From UKL13-3 sp044353855 (GTDB lineage Bacteria; Bacteroidota; Bacteroidia; UKL13-3): a DNA stretch of 64,000 bases. The position numbers were made by a program, and so were the translations under genes. Of the stretch, positions 17,755 to 26,109 are shown piece after piece. The stretch covers positions 1 through 64,000 of the forward strand of contig JBILBF010000005.1 of assembly GCA_044353855.1 (NCBI GenBank), given 5' to 3'. Below the pieces are notes generated by a model, which worked only from the letters and a program-made list of their open reading frames with translations, searched no databases and was not told the origin of the DNA. Every line of letters starts with the position of its first letter. Within the stretch, counting starts at the first letter, position 1.

Positions 17755-17925
17755 ATCTGAGTTGTTTCGTTGCTCAAATTGTTTTTTGTCTTTTTCAAGT
17801 TGTTCCATTTTAGCTGCATCTTTTTTTCGTTTATCAGCTTCGCGTTCTTCTTTTTTAGAGGCTCCACAGGCTATAACAAAAGTTAGAATAGCCGTACAAC
17901 AGGCTATCGAAAAAATCTTTTTCAT
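17743..17925 (-). CDS. Small charged lipoprotein, unknown function
   Basis: A 60-residue peptide from the ATG at 17925. The signal MKKIFSIACCTAILTFVIAC has a plausible lipobox at Cys20, and the rest is a highly charged helix rich in Lys, Glu, Asp and Gln (EEREADKRKKDAAKMEQLEK). It resembles small Lpp-like lipoproteins in size and composition, but no homologue is recognised. A longer ORF with nine more N-terminal residues exists; the lipoprotein signal favours the inner start. The end overlaps the convergent response regulator. Confidence 0.6.
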   Translation of the reverse strand: MKKIFSIACCTAILTFVIACGASKKEEREADKRKKDAAKMEQLEKDKKQFEQRNNSDLGK

Positions 17926-17981
17926 ATATGATGTATTAGTGTTTTCAAACAATACAAATACATTGCCAAAGTTTTAATCAA

Positions 17982-18707
17982 TTATTCTTTCCAAGGCAAA
18001 TCTCCTATATAATGCATAAACCGTTGGATACCTTTTGCTTTTCGATTGATATAACGAGACGGCTTATTTGCATTCCATTTTCGTGGATTGGGTAAACAAG
18101 CTGCAATTAGTGCAGATTCTCGAGAGGTAAGTTTTGTTGCTGATTTATGGAAATAATGCTGAGCGGCTGCTTCTACTCCATATATTCCATCACCCATTTC
18201 TATTATATTGATATAAACTTCAAGAATTCGTTTTTTTGTCCAGAGTAATTCTAGTGATAGGGTAACAATAACCTCTGGAACTTTTCGAATCCAACTTCTT
18301 TTTGGTGTAAAAAATAAATTTTTAGCTGTTTGTTGAGAAATTGTACTGGCTCCTCTAAGTTTTTTTCCTCTTTTCAATCCACGTTCAATTGAGTTCTTTA
18401 TTTGATCAAAATCAAAACCATAATGTTGGATAAATTTAACATCTTCTGAAGTTATCACTGCTAAGCAAAATTTATCAGAAACATAATCTATACTTTTCCA
18501 TTCTTTGGAGATTTTCATTGGCTTTCCGTCTCGCAGTTGTTCATAAACTCTAACAATATGCAAGGGAGTTACAGGTACTGGCATAACTCTGTATAAAACA
18601 ATAAAAAACATTGAAATTTGAAATCCAAGAATGATGAAAAGGAATACTAAATTCCAAATTTTTTTGAAAAGCAGGGTCAGTTTATTTTTGCTAGCTTTTT
18701 TTGCCAT
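17982..18707 (-). CDS. mtgA: Monofunctional peptidoglycan glycosyltransferase
   Basis: A 241-residue member of glycosyltransferase family 51. One N-terminal membrane helix (LVFLFIILGFQISMFFIVLY) precedes the catalytic domain, with AVITSEDVKFIQHYGFD (catalytic Glu), GASTISQQTAKNLFF, RKVPEVIVTLSLE and ILEVYINIIEMGDGIYG. It polymerises lipid II into glycan chains at the inner-membrane outer face. There is no transpeptidase domain, as usual for MtgA. I prefer the ATG at 18707 over the TTG at 18719 because a promoter-like -7 box overlaps the latter. Confidence 0.92.
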   Translation of the reverse strand: MAKKASKNKLTLLFKKIWNLVFLFIILGFQISMFFIVLYRVMPVPVTPLHIVRVYEQLRDGKPMKISKEWKSIDYVSDKFCLAVITSEDVKFIQHYGFDFDQIKNSIERGLKRGKKLRGASTISQQTAKNLFFTPKRSWIRKVPEVIVTLSLELLWTKKRILEVYINIIEMGDGIYGVEAAAQHYFHKSATKLTSRESALIAACLPNPRKWNANKPSRYINRKAKGIQRFMHYIGDLPWKE

Positions 18708-18716
18708 GTAATGGTG

Positions 18717-18749
18717 CAAGTATAGTAAGTTAATAGGCAGATGTGCAAA
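18717..18749 (-). promoter_or_regulatory. Candidate mtgA promoter
   Basis: On the minus strand TTTG (18749-18746), a 21-base gap and TATACTTG (18724-18717) resemble the Bacteroidota promoter with one -7 mismatch. The box ends only 9 bases before the ATG at 18707, which implies a very short leader. Confidence 0.35.
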
Positions 18750-18876
18750 TATGTTAATGTTTGAATATGATTAAGCATACTGAAGCAGTTGTCATTTTAG
18801 TACAATAGTTCAAAAATTGGCAATTTTTTTTAAGATTATACCGTTTACTGCTTATACTCGTAAGTATATACAAAAT

Positions 18877-19575
18877 ATGAATTGGAAGCATTTTTGGCAA
18901 CAGTTAGGCACACAACAAAATCCGTTGTTGCAGGTAGGTAGAAAAGTAGGCGAAGTTGTCCAGGATGAACATGTTTTGGAAGCCTATGCTGCTTATATTG
19001 CATTAACATTGGAACTTACACAAAATGATGTTTTGTTAGATGTGTGTTGTGGAAATGGATTGTTGACAAGCTATTTAGCAAAACATTGTAAAGCTGTTTT
19101 AGGTGTCGATTTTTCGCAATCGCATATTGATTATGCGAATATACATTATGCATCACCAACAGTTACATTTCAATGTGTTGATGCCTTAACATTGGAAAAT
19201 ATTAAGCTCCAAAATCAGTTGTTTGGATTAGAATTCAGCAAGTCAACATTGTGTTTTTCATTTCAATATTTTGAGTCGGAACAAATGGGTTTGCAAGTTG
19301 TGAAGGGGGTTTTTAAACAAGGAGTTAAACGCCTTTTTATAACTGATATACCCAATAAAGCGAAGTTTTGGGTCTATTATAATACACCCTTTAAATGGGT
19401 TAAGCTTATCAAACAAATGGTGTTTAATCAGAATGACATGGGAAAGTTTTGGAGTGAAAAGGAATTGCTTACAATTGCAGATGCTCTCCATCTAAAAGCA
19501 GAGAACATAATTCACCCCATACATTTCCCTTATTCACACTATCGTATGGGGGTTATGCTTAAAATTTCCGATTAA
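18877..19575 (+). CDS. Class I SAM-dependent methyltransferase
   Basis: A protein of 232 residues counted from the ATG at 18877; the reading frame is open from a TTG at 18817, but the extra 20 residues look non-conserved. The Rossmann methyltransferase core begins with DVLLDVCCGNGLLTSYLA (SAM-binding Gly loop) and continues with AVLGVDFSQSHIDYA (acidic ribose binder) and TFQCVDAL. The acceptor is not evident. It stands alone between mtgA (divergent) and the DUF4290 gene and has no partner that hints at a pathway. Confidence 0.82.
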   Translation: MNWKHFWQQLGTQQNPLLQVGRKVGEVVQDEHVLEAYAAYIALTLELTQNDVLLDVCCGNGLLTSYLAKHCKAVLGVDFSQSHIDYANIHYASPTVTFQCVDALTLENIKLQNQLFGLEFSKSTLCFSFQYFESEQMGLQVVKGVFKQGVKRLFITDIPNKAKFWVYYNTPFKWVKLIKQMVFNQNDMGKFWSEKELLTIADALHLKAENIIHPIHFPYSHYRMGVMLKISD

Positions 19576-19665
19576 TTAACTTGAGGAATAATTGATTGTA
19601 CAATAAAAAATAGCCTCACAATTTGTCCTGCTTTTTTTATTCAAAAACCTTACCTTGCAACACTG

Positions 19666-20472
19666 ATGAACGAGACAATAGACGTAGAATACAATACCCA
19701 ACGAGAGCAGTTATTAATATCTGAATATGGACGCAATATTCAGAAAATGGTAAACTTTGCCATGGCTGAACCTAACCGCGAACGTAGAACCGTTTTGGCC
19801 AATGCTTTAATTTCATTGATGGGAAGCCTTAACCCGCAATTGCGTGATGTAGCTGATTACAAACATAAATTATGGGATCATTTATTTGTTATCTCAGATT
19901 TTAAATTGGATGTTGATTGTCCCTATCCATTGCCAACACGAGAAAGTGTATTTCGCAAACCTGATTTGTTAAGCTATCCTCAAAGCCGTATTCGTTTTCG
20001 TTTTTATGGAAAAAATATTGTAAAAATGATTGAGGCTGCTACCCAATTGGAAGAAGATGCCATGAAAACAACATTTATTAACTTGATAGGTTCATTTATG
20101 AAAAATGCCTGTAAAAGTTGGAATGCGGAAACACTTTCGGATGAAGAAATATTGGCACATTTAGAAATGTTGAGTGATGGAAAGATTAGAGCAGAAGATA
20201 ACGAAAATGTAGAATTTAGAACGGCCAATTTTGGCAACAATTCTAATAACAACAACAACAACAACAATCGGAATAACAATAACCGGAACTTTAAAGGAAG
20301 AAACAATAATTCAAACAATAATAACAACAGACACCGAAACAATAACAATCCTAATAACAGCGGTGGAGGCAGTAATAATGGTGGAAACCGCAACGGTGGA
20401 AGCAATAATAACAACCGAAATTTTAGAAATAATAATAACAGCAACAATAGCAACAACAAAAATAGAGGCTAA
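19666..20472 (+). CDS. DUF4290 protein with Asn-rich tail
   Basis: A 268-residue protein. Residues 1-185 match DUF4290, a family I know only from Bacteroidota: YNTQREQLLISEYGRNIQKM, NPQLRDVADYKHKLWDHLF and YGKNIVKMIEAA. Its function is unknown. The last ~80 residues are almost only Asn, Gly and Arg (tracts such as NNSNNNNNNNNRNNNNRNF) and are encoded by near-repeated AAC/AAT codons, probably a disordered, RNA-binding-like tail. The high strand asymmetry creates long spurious reading frames on both strands. leuS follows 166 bases downstream; in that gap I see no terminator. Confidence 0.85.
   Translation: MNETIDVEYNTQREQLLISEYGRNIQKMVNFAMAEPNRERRTVLANALISLMGSLNPQLRDVADYKHKLWDHLFVISDFKLDVDCPYPLPTRESVFRKPDLLSYPQSRIRFRFYGKNIVKMIEAATQLEEDAMKTTFINLIGSFMKNACKSWNAETLSDEEILAHLEMLSDGKIRAEDNENVEFRTANFGNNSNNNNNNNNRNNNNRNFKGRNNNSNNNNNRHRNNNNPNNSGGGSNNGGNRNGGSNNNNRNFRNNNNSNNSNNKNRG
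20227..20469 (+). repeat. AAC/AAT codon-repeat tract in the DUF4290 gene
   Basis: About 240 bases made mostly of AAC and AAT units broken by CGG, GGT and GGA codons. The imperfect trinucleotide repeats keep the frame, so length changes of three bases would only alter the Asn-rich tail. Confidence 0.8.
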
Positions 20473-20638
20473 TTTAGATAATATATTTTTGATGTGAGAC
20501 TATAGAGGATAGCAGTTGGAAAATAGAGAATGATTGATTGGAAGAAAGAAGTTAGAGTGTTAACGTAATTACCCAAGCAACTCAACTACCCAGCCAATTG
20601 TAAAACAACCAATCTCTTATTAACCCATTACCAAACAC

Positions 20639-23578
20639 ATGAAAGAATACGATTATAGGCGCATAGAACAAGAGTGGCAAGATGAATGGAGAGCCAAAAA
20701 GATTTATAAAATAAGCGAAGATTCAACCAAACCTAAATGTTATGTTTTGGATATGTTTCCTTATCCAAGTGGTGCAGGATTACATGTAGGTCATCCGTTA
20801 GGATATATCGCTTCCGATATATATGCTCGTTACAAAAGATTAAAAGGGTACAATGTTTTGCATCCAATGGGATACGATTCGTTTGGTTTGCCTGCTGAGC
20901 AATATGCTATTCAAACAGGTCAACACCCAGCAGTTACCACCGAAAACAATATTGCTCGCTACCGTGAACAGTTAGATAAAATTGGATTTAGTTATGATTG
21001 GAGCCGCGAAGTGCGAACTTCTGATCCTGATTATTATAAGTGGACACAATGGATTTTTATACAATTGTATAATTCCTGGTACAACCCCAGAACGGATAAA
21101 GCTGAATCGATTGAAACCTTAGTCGAGTTGTTTGCCAAAAAAGGATTTAACGGAGTTGATGATACTATTTTAACCGGTGGTGTAGAATTGGATTTTTTAT
21201 ATTTCACTGCCAAAGAATGGGCTGCTTTTGGTGAAGAACACAAGCAAAAAATTTTATTAGGTTTTAGGTTGGCCTATTTGAGTGAAGCATATGTAAACTG
21301 GTGCCCACAATTGGGAACAGTATTAAGTAATGATGAAATAAAAGATGGTGTTAGCGAACGCGGTGGTTACCCTGTAGAGCGTAAGTTAATGAACCAATGG
21401 AGTATGCGTATTACCGCCTATGCCGACAGGTTATTAAAAGATTTGGATGGATTGGATTGGACAGAGAGTTTAAAAGAAACCCAGCGTAATTGGATTGGAA
21501 AATCGCAAGGTTCTAGCATCCATTTTAAGGTTCAGGATTCAACATTGGATATAGAGGTTTTTACCACTCGCCCTGATACCATTTTTGGTGTAAGCTATTT
21601 AGCCATTGCACCAGAACACGAGATGCTGAGTGAACTTATTGCGCCAGAATTTTTAGATGATGTGATGGAATATGTGATGGAAGCAAAAAACAGAAGCGAG
21701 CGCGAAAGAATGGCCGATGTAAAAAGAGTAAGTGGTGTGTTTTCAGGTATGTATGCAATACATCCATTTACAGGAAATGAATTGCCCATTTGGGTTGCCG
21801 ATTATGTGCTTGCAGGATATGGAACGGGTGCTGTAATGGCAGTTCCTGCGCATGATTCAAGAGATTTTGCATTTGCCAAACAGTTTGTTTTACCAATTTT
21901 ACCTGTAGTTGCTATTCCCGAAGGACATGATATAAATACAGCATCTTATGATGCAAAAGAGGGTATAATAATTCACTCCGAATTTTTGAATGGATTGGTT
22001 GTAAAAGAGGCTATTAAAAAAGCGGTTGAGTTTATTGAGAAAAATAAATTTGGGAAAGGCAAAACCAATTTCCGATTGCGCGATGCTATTTTTGGCCGCC
22101 AACGGTATTGGGGCGAACCCATTCCCGTGTATTACAAAAACGGAATACCTTATTGTATGCCCGAAAGTTCATTGCCATTGGAGTTACCAGCCATTGATAC
22201 ATTTTTACCAACCGAAGGAGGTGAGCCACCTTTGGCACGTGCTGAAAAGTGGATGTGGAATGAAGAATTACAAACGGTGAGCAATGAAGGTTTTCCTATT
22301 GAAACGACCACTATGCCAGGTTGGGCAGGTTCATCATGGTATTTCTTGCGGTATATGGATCCCTCCAACACGCAAGAGTTTGCTAGTAAAAAAGCTATTG
22401 ACTATTGGAAAAACGTAGATTTATATTTAGGCGGAAGTGAACACGCAACCGGTCATTTATTGTATGTGCGTTTTTGGACAAAATTTTTATACGACAGAGG
22501 TTTTATCCCAATGCAGGAACCTGCTCAGAAGTTAATTAACCAGGGGATGATAACGGGTAGAAGTAACTTTGTTTACCACATCATCATTCCACAAATAAAT
22601 TCAAATGGTAATGAAGAAGTGCCAAGTTTTTTTATTTCAAAATCTCACTTTGAATTATTGAATAATAGTGAAGATGATACATGGTTAAGAAACCTAATTT
22701 TTAACATTGAACCAACTCTTGAAAATAGAAATGTTTTTAAAGATAAAATTAAAGCTCATTCATTCCGTGTTGATGTCAATATTGTAAGTAATGATGAATT
22801 AGATATTGAAGCATTTAAAGCTTCACGTGAAGGCTATAAAAATTCAACGTTTATTTTAGAAGACGGCAAATACATCTGCGGAAGTGAAGTAGAAAAAATG
22901 TCCAAATCAAAATACAATGTTGTTACCCCCGACAATATTATAGAGGATTACGGAGCAGACACGTTGCGTTTATACGAAATGTTTTTGGGTCCGCTGGAGC
23001 AAAGCAAACCTTGGAGTACACAAGGTATTGAAGGAGTTCATCGTTTTCTGAAAAAATTGTGGCGTTTGTTTTTTGATGCAGAAGGAAACTTAATTGTAAA
23101 CAAATATGCTGCCGACAAAAAGGAATTAAAGTCGTTGCACAAATTGATTAAAAAAGTAGGAGAGGATGTTGAAAATTTCTCTTTTAACACCTCGGTTCCG
23201 GCCTTTATGATTTGTGTGAACGAACTCATCGAATTAAAATGCAACAAACACGAAGTGTTAGAAAATGTAGTGATTTGTTTAAGCCCATACGCACCGCATA
23301 TTGCCGAAGAATTATGGAAAACATTGGGCCATACAACCAGTGTGGTAAATGCACTATACCCAATTTTTAAAGCAGAATATTTAGTAGAAGATACGTTTAG
23401 TTATCCAATTTCGGTAAACGGTAAACACCGCATGAATATGGAAATGAGTTTAACTATACCACAAGCAGAAGTAGAACAATTGGTATTGGCCAACCCTGAT
23501 GTGCAAAAATGGCTTGAAGGTAAAACGCCTAAGAAAATCATTTTTGTAAAAGGAAAGATAGTGAACATGGTAATATAG
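20639..23578 (+). CDS. leuS: Leucyl-tRNA synthetase
   Basis: A 979-residue class I synthetase. The HIGH-type motif is PYPSGAGLHVGHPLGY (residues ~41-56); the CP1 editing domain lies at ~230-430 with TRPDTIFGVSYLAIAPEHE and GTGAVMAVPAHDSRDF; the zinc-like region and PGWAGSSWYFLRYMDP follow; KMSKSKYN (~753-760) holds the signature Lys; and an anticodon-binding region ends the protein. Two insertions relative to E. coli LeuRS, at ~150-200 and ~640-745, are as I recall typical of Bacteroidota enzymes. The ATG at 20639 is the only sensible start. The second insertion (IIIPQINSNGNEEVPSFF) looks less conserved than usual. Confidence 0.97.
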   Translation: MKEYDYRRIEQEWQDEWRAKKIYKISEDSTKPKCYVLDMFPYPSGAGLHVGHPLGYIASDIYARYKRLKGYNVLHPMGYDSFGLPAEQYAIQTGQHPAVTTENNIARYREQLDKIGFSYDWSREVRTSDPDYYKWTQWIFIQLYNSWYNPRTDKAESIETLVELFAKKGFNGVDDTILTGGVELDFLYFTAKEWAAFGEEHKQKILLGFRLAYLSEAYVNWCPQLGTVLSNDEIKDGVSERGGYPVERKLMNQWSMRITAYADRLLKDLDGLDWTESLKETQRNWIGKSQGSSIHFKVQDSTLDIEVFTTRPDTIFGVSYLAIAPEHEMLSELIAPEFLDDVMEYVMEAKNRSERERMADVKRVSGVFSGMYAIHPFTGNELPIWVADYVLAGYGTGAVMAVPAHDSRDFAFAKQFVLPILPVVAIPEGHDINTASYDAKEGIIIHSEFLNGLVVKEAIKKAVEFIEKNKFGKGKTNFRLRDAIFGRQRYWGEPIPVYYKNGIPYCMPESSLPLELPAIDTFLPTEGGEPPLARAEKWMWNEELQTVSNEGFPIETTTMPGWAGSSWYFLRYMDPSNTQEFASKKAIDYWKNVDLYLGGSEHATGHLLYVRFWTKFLYDRGFIPMQEPAQKLINQGMITGRSNFVYHIIIPQINSNGNEEVPSFFISKSHFELLNNSEDDTWLRNLIFNIEPTLENRNVFKDKIKAHSFRVDVNIVSNDELDIEAFKASREGYKNSTFILEDGKYICGSEVEKMSKSKYNVVTPDNIIEDYGADTLRLYEMFLGPLEQSKPWSTQGIEGVHRFLKKLWRLFFDAEGNLIVNKYAADKKELKSLHKLIKKVGEDVENFSFNTSVPAFMICVNELIELKCNKHEVLENVVICLSPYAPHIAEELWKTLGHTTSVVNALYPIFKAEYLVEDTFSYPISVNGKHRMNMEMSLTIPQAEVEQLVLANPDVQKWLEGKTPKKIIFVKGKIVNMVI

Positions 23579-23582
23579 AAAA

Positions 23583-23659
23583 TTGTCTCGCTGAGTTTAT
23601 CGAAGCGTCTCTCGCTACAAAGTCTTCTGTAATGGGCTTCGATAAACTCAGCCTGACAA
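23583..23659. repeat. REP-like inverted repeat between leuS and truB
   Basis: GCTGAGTTTATCGAAGC (23590-23606) and GCTTCGATAAACTCAGC (23636-23652) are perfect 17-base inverted arms with a 29-base loop. The match extends outward to TTGTC/GACAA (23583 and 23659) with two mismatches. No T tract follows, so it is not a standard terminator. Similar cttcgataa-actcagcctgacaa palindromes occur as dispersed intergenic repeats in several bacterial genomes, from memory. The right arm contains the apparent truB start region. Confidence 0.8.
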
Positions 23660-24435
23660 GTAACACAATCAGCACAATTAACACACTCAACAACATACAA
23701 TCTATCTTCACTTTCAATAACGAAAACGGCCTTGTTGTACTTATTGATAAAGACTTGAATTGGACATCTTTTGATGCAGTGAACAAGATGAAGTATGTTA
23801 TGCTAGGCTTTTTACGCAAACAAATTGAAGATGGCCAATTGGAGTTATTACCCAAACAAAAACTGCGTATTAAAATTGGCCATGCAGGTACGTTAGATCC
23901 TTTGGCTACAGGGTTGCTTATTGTATGTATTGGTAAACAAACCAAAAACATCAACAACTACATGGGTATGGAAAAAGAATACACTGGTAGCTTTTTTATA
24001 GGTGCTACAACTCCATCGTTTGATTTAGAAACAGGGATTAATCAAACGTTTTCTACCGAACATATTACTCCAGCAATAATTAAACAAACCGCCCAACAAT
24101 TTATTGGAGAACAATTGCAGTTCCCACCAGTTTATTCTGCCATTAAAAAAGATGGAAAAAGATTGTACGAATCGGCAAGGGCAGGCGAGGAGGTTGAACT
24201 TACCCCTCGCAAAGTACTCATCAATGAATTTGAAATTACCAATATAGAAATGCCCCTTGTTCATTTTAAAATTAAGTGTGCAAAAGGAACCTATATCCGC
24301 TCCATTGCCAATGATTTTGGAAAAGCACTTCATGCGGGGGCTTATTTAAACTCATTACGCAGAACAAAAATTGGAAATTATACTGTTGAAGATGCAATTG
24401 GTGTTGACGCATTTAGAGAATGGGTTCAAGGTTAG
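23632..24435 (+). CDS. truB: tRNA pseudouridine(55) synthase
   Basis: A 267-residue TruB-type pseudouridine synthase, which modifies U55 of tRNA. The motif IDKDLNWTSFDAV starts the fold; GHAGTLDPLATGLLIV carries the catalytic Asp89; YTGSFFIGATTPSFDLET, FPPVYSAIKKDGKRLYE and KGTYIRSIANDFG follow. The catalytic core begins at about residue 34. The only ATG before it is 23632, which lies inside the right arm region of an inverted repeat and gives an unusual Thr/Asn/Ile-rich leader (residues 1-33). CTG at codon 8 or a non-standard start are alternatives. The C-terminal PUA domain is absent or very short, as in many short TruB proteins. Confidence 0.92.
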   Translation: MGFDKLSLTSNTISTINTLNNIQSIFTFNNENGLVVLIDKDLNWTSFDAVNKMKYVMLGFLRKQIEDGQLELLPKQKLRIKIGHAGTLDPLATGLLIVCIGKQTKNINNYMGMEKEYTGSFFIGATTPSFDLETGINQTFSTEHITPAIIKQTAQQFIGEQLQFPPVYSAIKKDGKRLYESARAGEEVELTPRKVLINEFEITNIEMPLVHFKIKCAKGTYIRSIANDFGKALHAGAYLNSLRRTKIGNYTVEDAIGVDAFREWVQG

Positions 24436-24530
24436 ATTTTAAGTGTAAATGATGAAAAAAAAATGATTAGGTAACCTCAATTCGTTACAGTCTCCCGCAG
24501 ATTTAATGAAATGCGCAGGTTTAGGTGTAA

Positions 24531-25466
24531 TTAAACGTACTTATACGCTCCAATTTTATCCATTTCCAATACAGTTCCCATCTTATTTTCGGATCGGTGG
24601 TACATCAACTCAAATTTTGCTCCCCAAACGAGTTGGCTGCTTATATATGAAATTCGAGCATGTACCGTTTGCGCATAGGTTTCATCAAAGGCTTTAAATA
24701 ATAAAATAAACTCAGCATCTATATCTGCAAGGTCTTTTTGTATGAGTCCTTTTAATGGACTATCGTCACTAATTGGGTGTACTATTGTCCAGCTTAACGT
24801 TAAAGCTGACACTTTATTAATTTCTAAAGTAAGTTGCTCAAATTCACGTTTATTGGTGTCATTATCAATATAACTCATGAGCAATTGAGCTTCGCATTCA
24901 ATAATTTGGTTGGTACGTGCGTTTGCAATCCTAAACATCAACGCTGTTCCATCGTTATAAGGCGCTATAAGTGCATGTTCGCTGTGAACCAGTTTAGCAT
25001 TTGGTCTTGAAAACCGAGCATACAACACACCCGTCATAATTGCAAAACTCATTAATCCGAGTAAACATTCAAAGGCAGCAACTACATTGGCAGTAAATCC
25101 TATTGGATTGGTACGTCCATAACCAACTGTAGTGAGTGTTTGTGAGCTAAAAAAGAAAGCATCCCAAAATTGTTCGATTAGAGTAAGACCTAAATCTCCA
25201 TCCAACTGATCCATTCCAACGGCCATGAATAATCCCGCAAAAATGATATTGAGAGTTGTGTAAAAGGCAAAAACCAATAGAAAAAATTTCCACCATTTCA
25301 TCGTAATTAAATCATGAAAATGATTGAACTTATTAAAGAATGGAATGCCAACGCGTGTTACGTTATAGCTTCCATCTTTATTTACCAAACGCTCACCTTG
25401 AGATGATGCTTGGGCTCCAAAACCAGTTGTGTTTGTTTTACGAGATGCGAAACCTATTTTTACCAT
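24531..25466 (-). CDS. Inward-rectifier type potassium channel (KirBac family)
   Basis: A 311-residue protein with the KirBac plan: cytoplasmic N-terminus with GIPFFNKFNHFHDLITMKWW (slide helix), TM1, pore helix and selectivity filter TTVGYGRTNP (about residues 115-124), TM2 (ANVVAAFECLLGLMSFAIMT) and a C-terminal immunoglobulin-like cytoplasmic domain (RPNAKLVHSEHALIAPYNDG, MFRIANARTNQIIECEAQL, LSWTIVHPIS). It forms tetrameric K+ channels. It is convergent with truB and divergent from the WbpD-like gene. The assignment is firm at family level; gating and ion preference are not visible. Confidence 0.93.
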   Translation of the reverse strand: MVKIGFASRKTNTTGFGAQASSQGERLVNKDGSYNVTRVGIPFFNKFNHFHDLITMKWWKFFLLVFAFYTTLNIIFAGLFMAVGMDQLDGDLGLTLIEQFWDAFFFSSQTLTTVGYGRTNPIGFTANVVAAFECLLGLMSFAIMTGVLYARFSRPNAKLVHSEHALIAPYNDGTALMFRIANARTNQIIECEAQLLMSYIDNDTNKREFEQLTLEINKVSALTLSWTIVHPISDDSPLKGLIQKDLADIDAEFILLFKAFDETYAQTVHARISYISSQLVWGAKFELMYHRSENKMGTVLEMDKIGAYKYV

Positions 25467-25488
25467 AATTGAAAAACGAAACTATCAT

Positions 25489-25519
25489 TTTGATTTGAAA
25501 TTATGTATGCATAAACTTG
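25489..25519 (+). promoter_or_regulatory. Candidate promoter of the WbpD-like acetyltransferase
   Basis: TTTG (25489-25492), a 19-base gap and TAAACTTG (25512-25519) resemble the Bacteroidota promoter with one mismatch. The ATG lies 7 bases after the box, so the transcript would be leaderless or nearly so. Confidence 0.35.
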
Positions 25520-25526
25520 AAACCTT

Positions 25527-26105
25527 ATGAACAACGAATATTTTGCACACCCATCAGCCATCATTGACGAGAATTGTACCATTGGTGCAGGAACCAAAAT
25601 TTGGCATTTTTCACATTTAATGAGCGGTTGTACACTTGGCCAAAATTGTAATTTGGGTCAAAATGTAGTTATTAGCGCGGAAGTAATTTTGGGCAATAAT
25701 GTTAAGGTTCAAAATAATGTTTCAATATATACAGGTGTAACTTGTGGTGACGATGTTTTTTTAGGTCCATCTTGTGTTTTTACAAATGTTATAAACCCAA
25801 GGAGTGCTGTGAATAGGAGGGGACAATATCAGAAAACACATATAGGTAAGGGTGCATCAATAGGTGCTAACGCCACCATTGTTTGTGGACATGATATTGG
25901 AGAATATGCTTTTATAGGTGCCGGTACTGTTGTTACCAAAAACGTTGCTGCATATGCATTGGTAGTGGGAAATCCAAGTAAACAAATTGGATGGATGAGT
26001 GAATATGGGCAACGATTACAATTTGATACATTAGGAAAAGCTATTTGTTCGGAAAGTGGGCAGCACTATTCAATTGCAAACGGGGTAGTAAAAAAAGACA
26101 TTTAG
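25527..26105 (+). CDS. Left-handed beta-helix acyltransferase, WbpD/WlbB-like
   Basis: A 192-residue hexapeptide-repeat protein. Coils such as CTIGAGTKIWHFSHLMSGC, TLGQNCNLGQNVVISAEVIL and GDDVFLGPSCVFTNV form the helix, and THIGKGASIGANATIVCGHD holds the active-site region. In Pseudomonas and Bordetella the WbpD/WlbB enzyme N-acetylates UDP-3-amino-sugar acids during O-antigen synthesis. The same role is possible here, though no sugar aminotransferase or dehydrogenase partner lies nearby. The gene ends 4 bases from the convergent ZIP transporter stop. Confidence 0.83.
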   Translation: MNNEYFAHPSAIIDENCTIGAGTKIWHFSHLMSGCTLGQNCNLGQNVVISAEVILGNNVKVQNNVSIYTGVTCGDDVFLGPSCVFTNVINPRSAVNRRGQYQKTHIGKGASIGANATIVCGHDIGEYAFIGAGTVVTKNVAAYALVVGNPSKQIGWMSEYGQRLQFDTLGKAICSESGQHYSIANGVVKKDI

Positions 26106-26109
26106 TTTT

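Noticed and set aside
20227..20469. Repeat tract as a CRISPR array
   Set aside because: Units are imperfect trinucleotides with no spacers.
20004..20497. Long Leu-rich minus-strand frame and Thr/Ile-rich plus-strand frame over the DUF4290 tail
   Set aside because: Both result from the AAC/AAT repeats read in other frames; no conserved residues.
23583..23659. Palindrome as the leuS terminator
   Set aside because: The loop is 29 bases and no T run follows; a dispersed repeat fits better.
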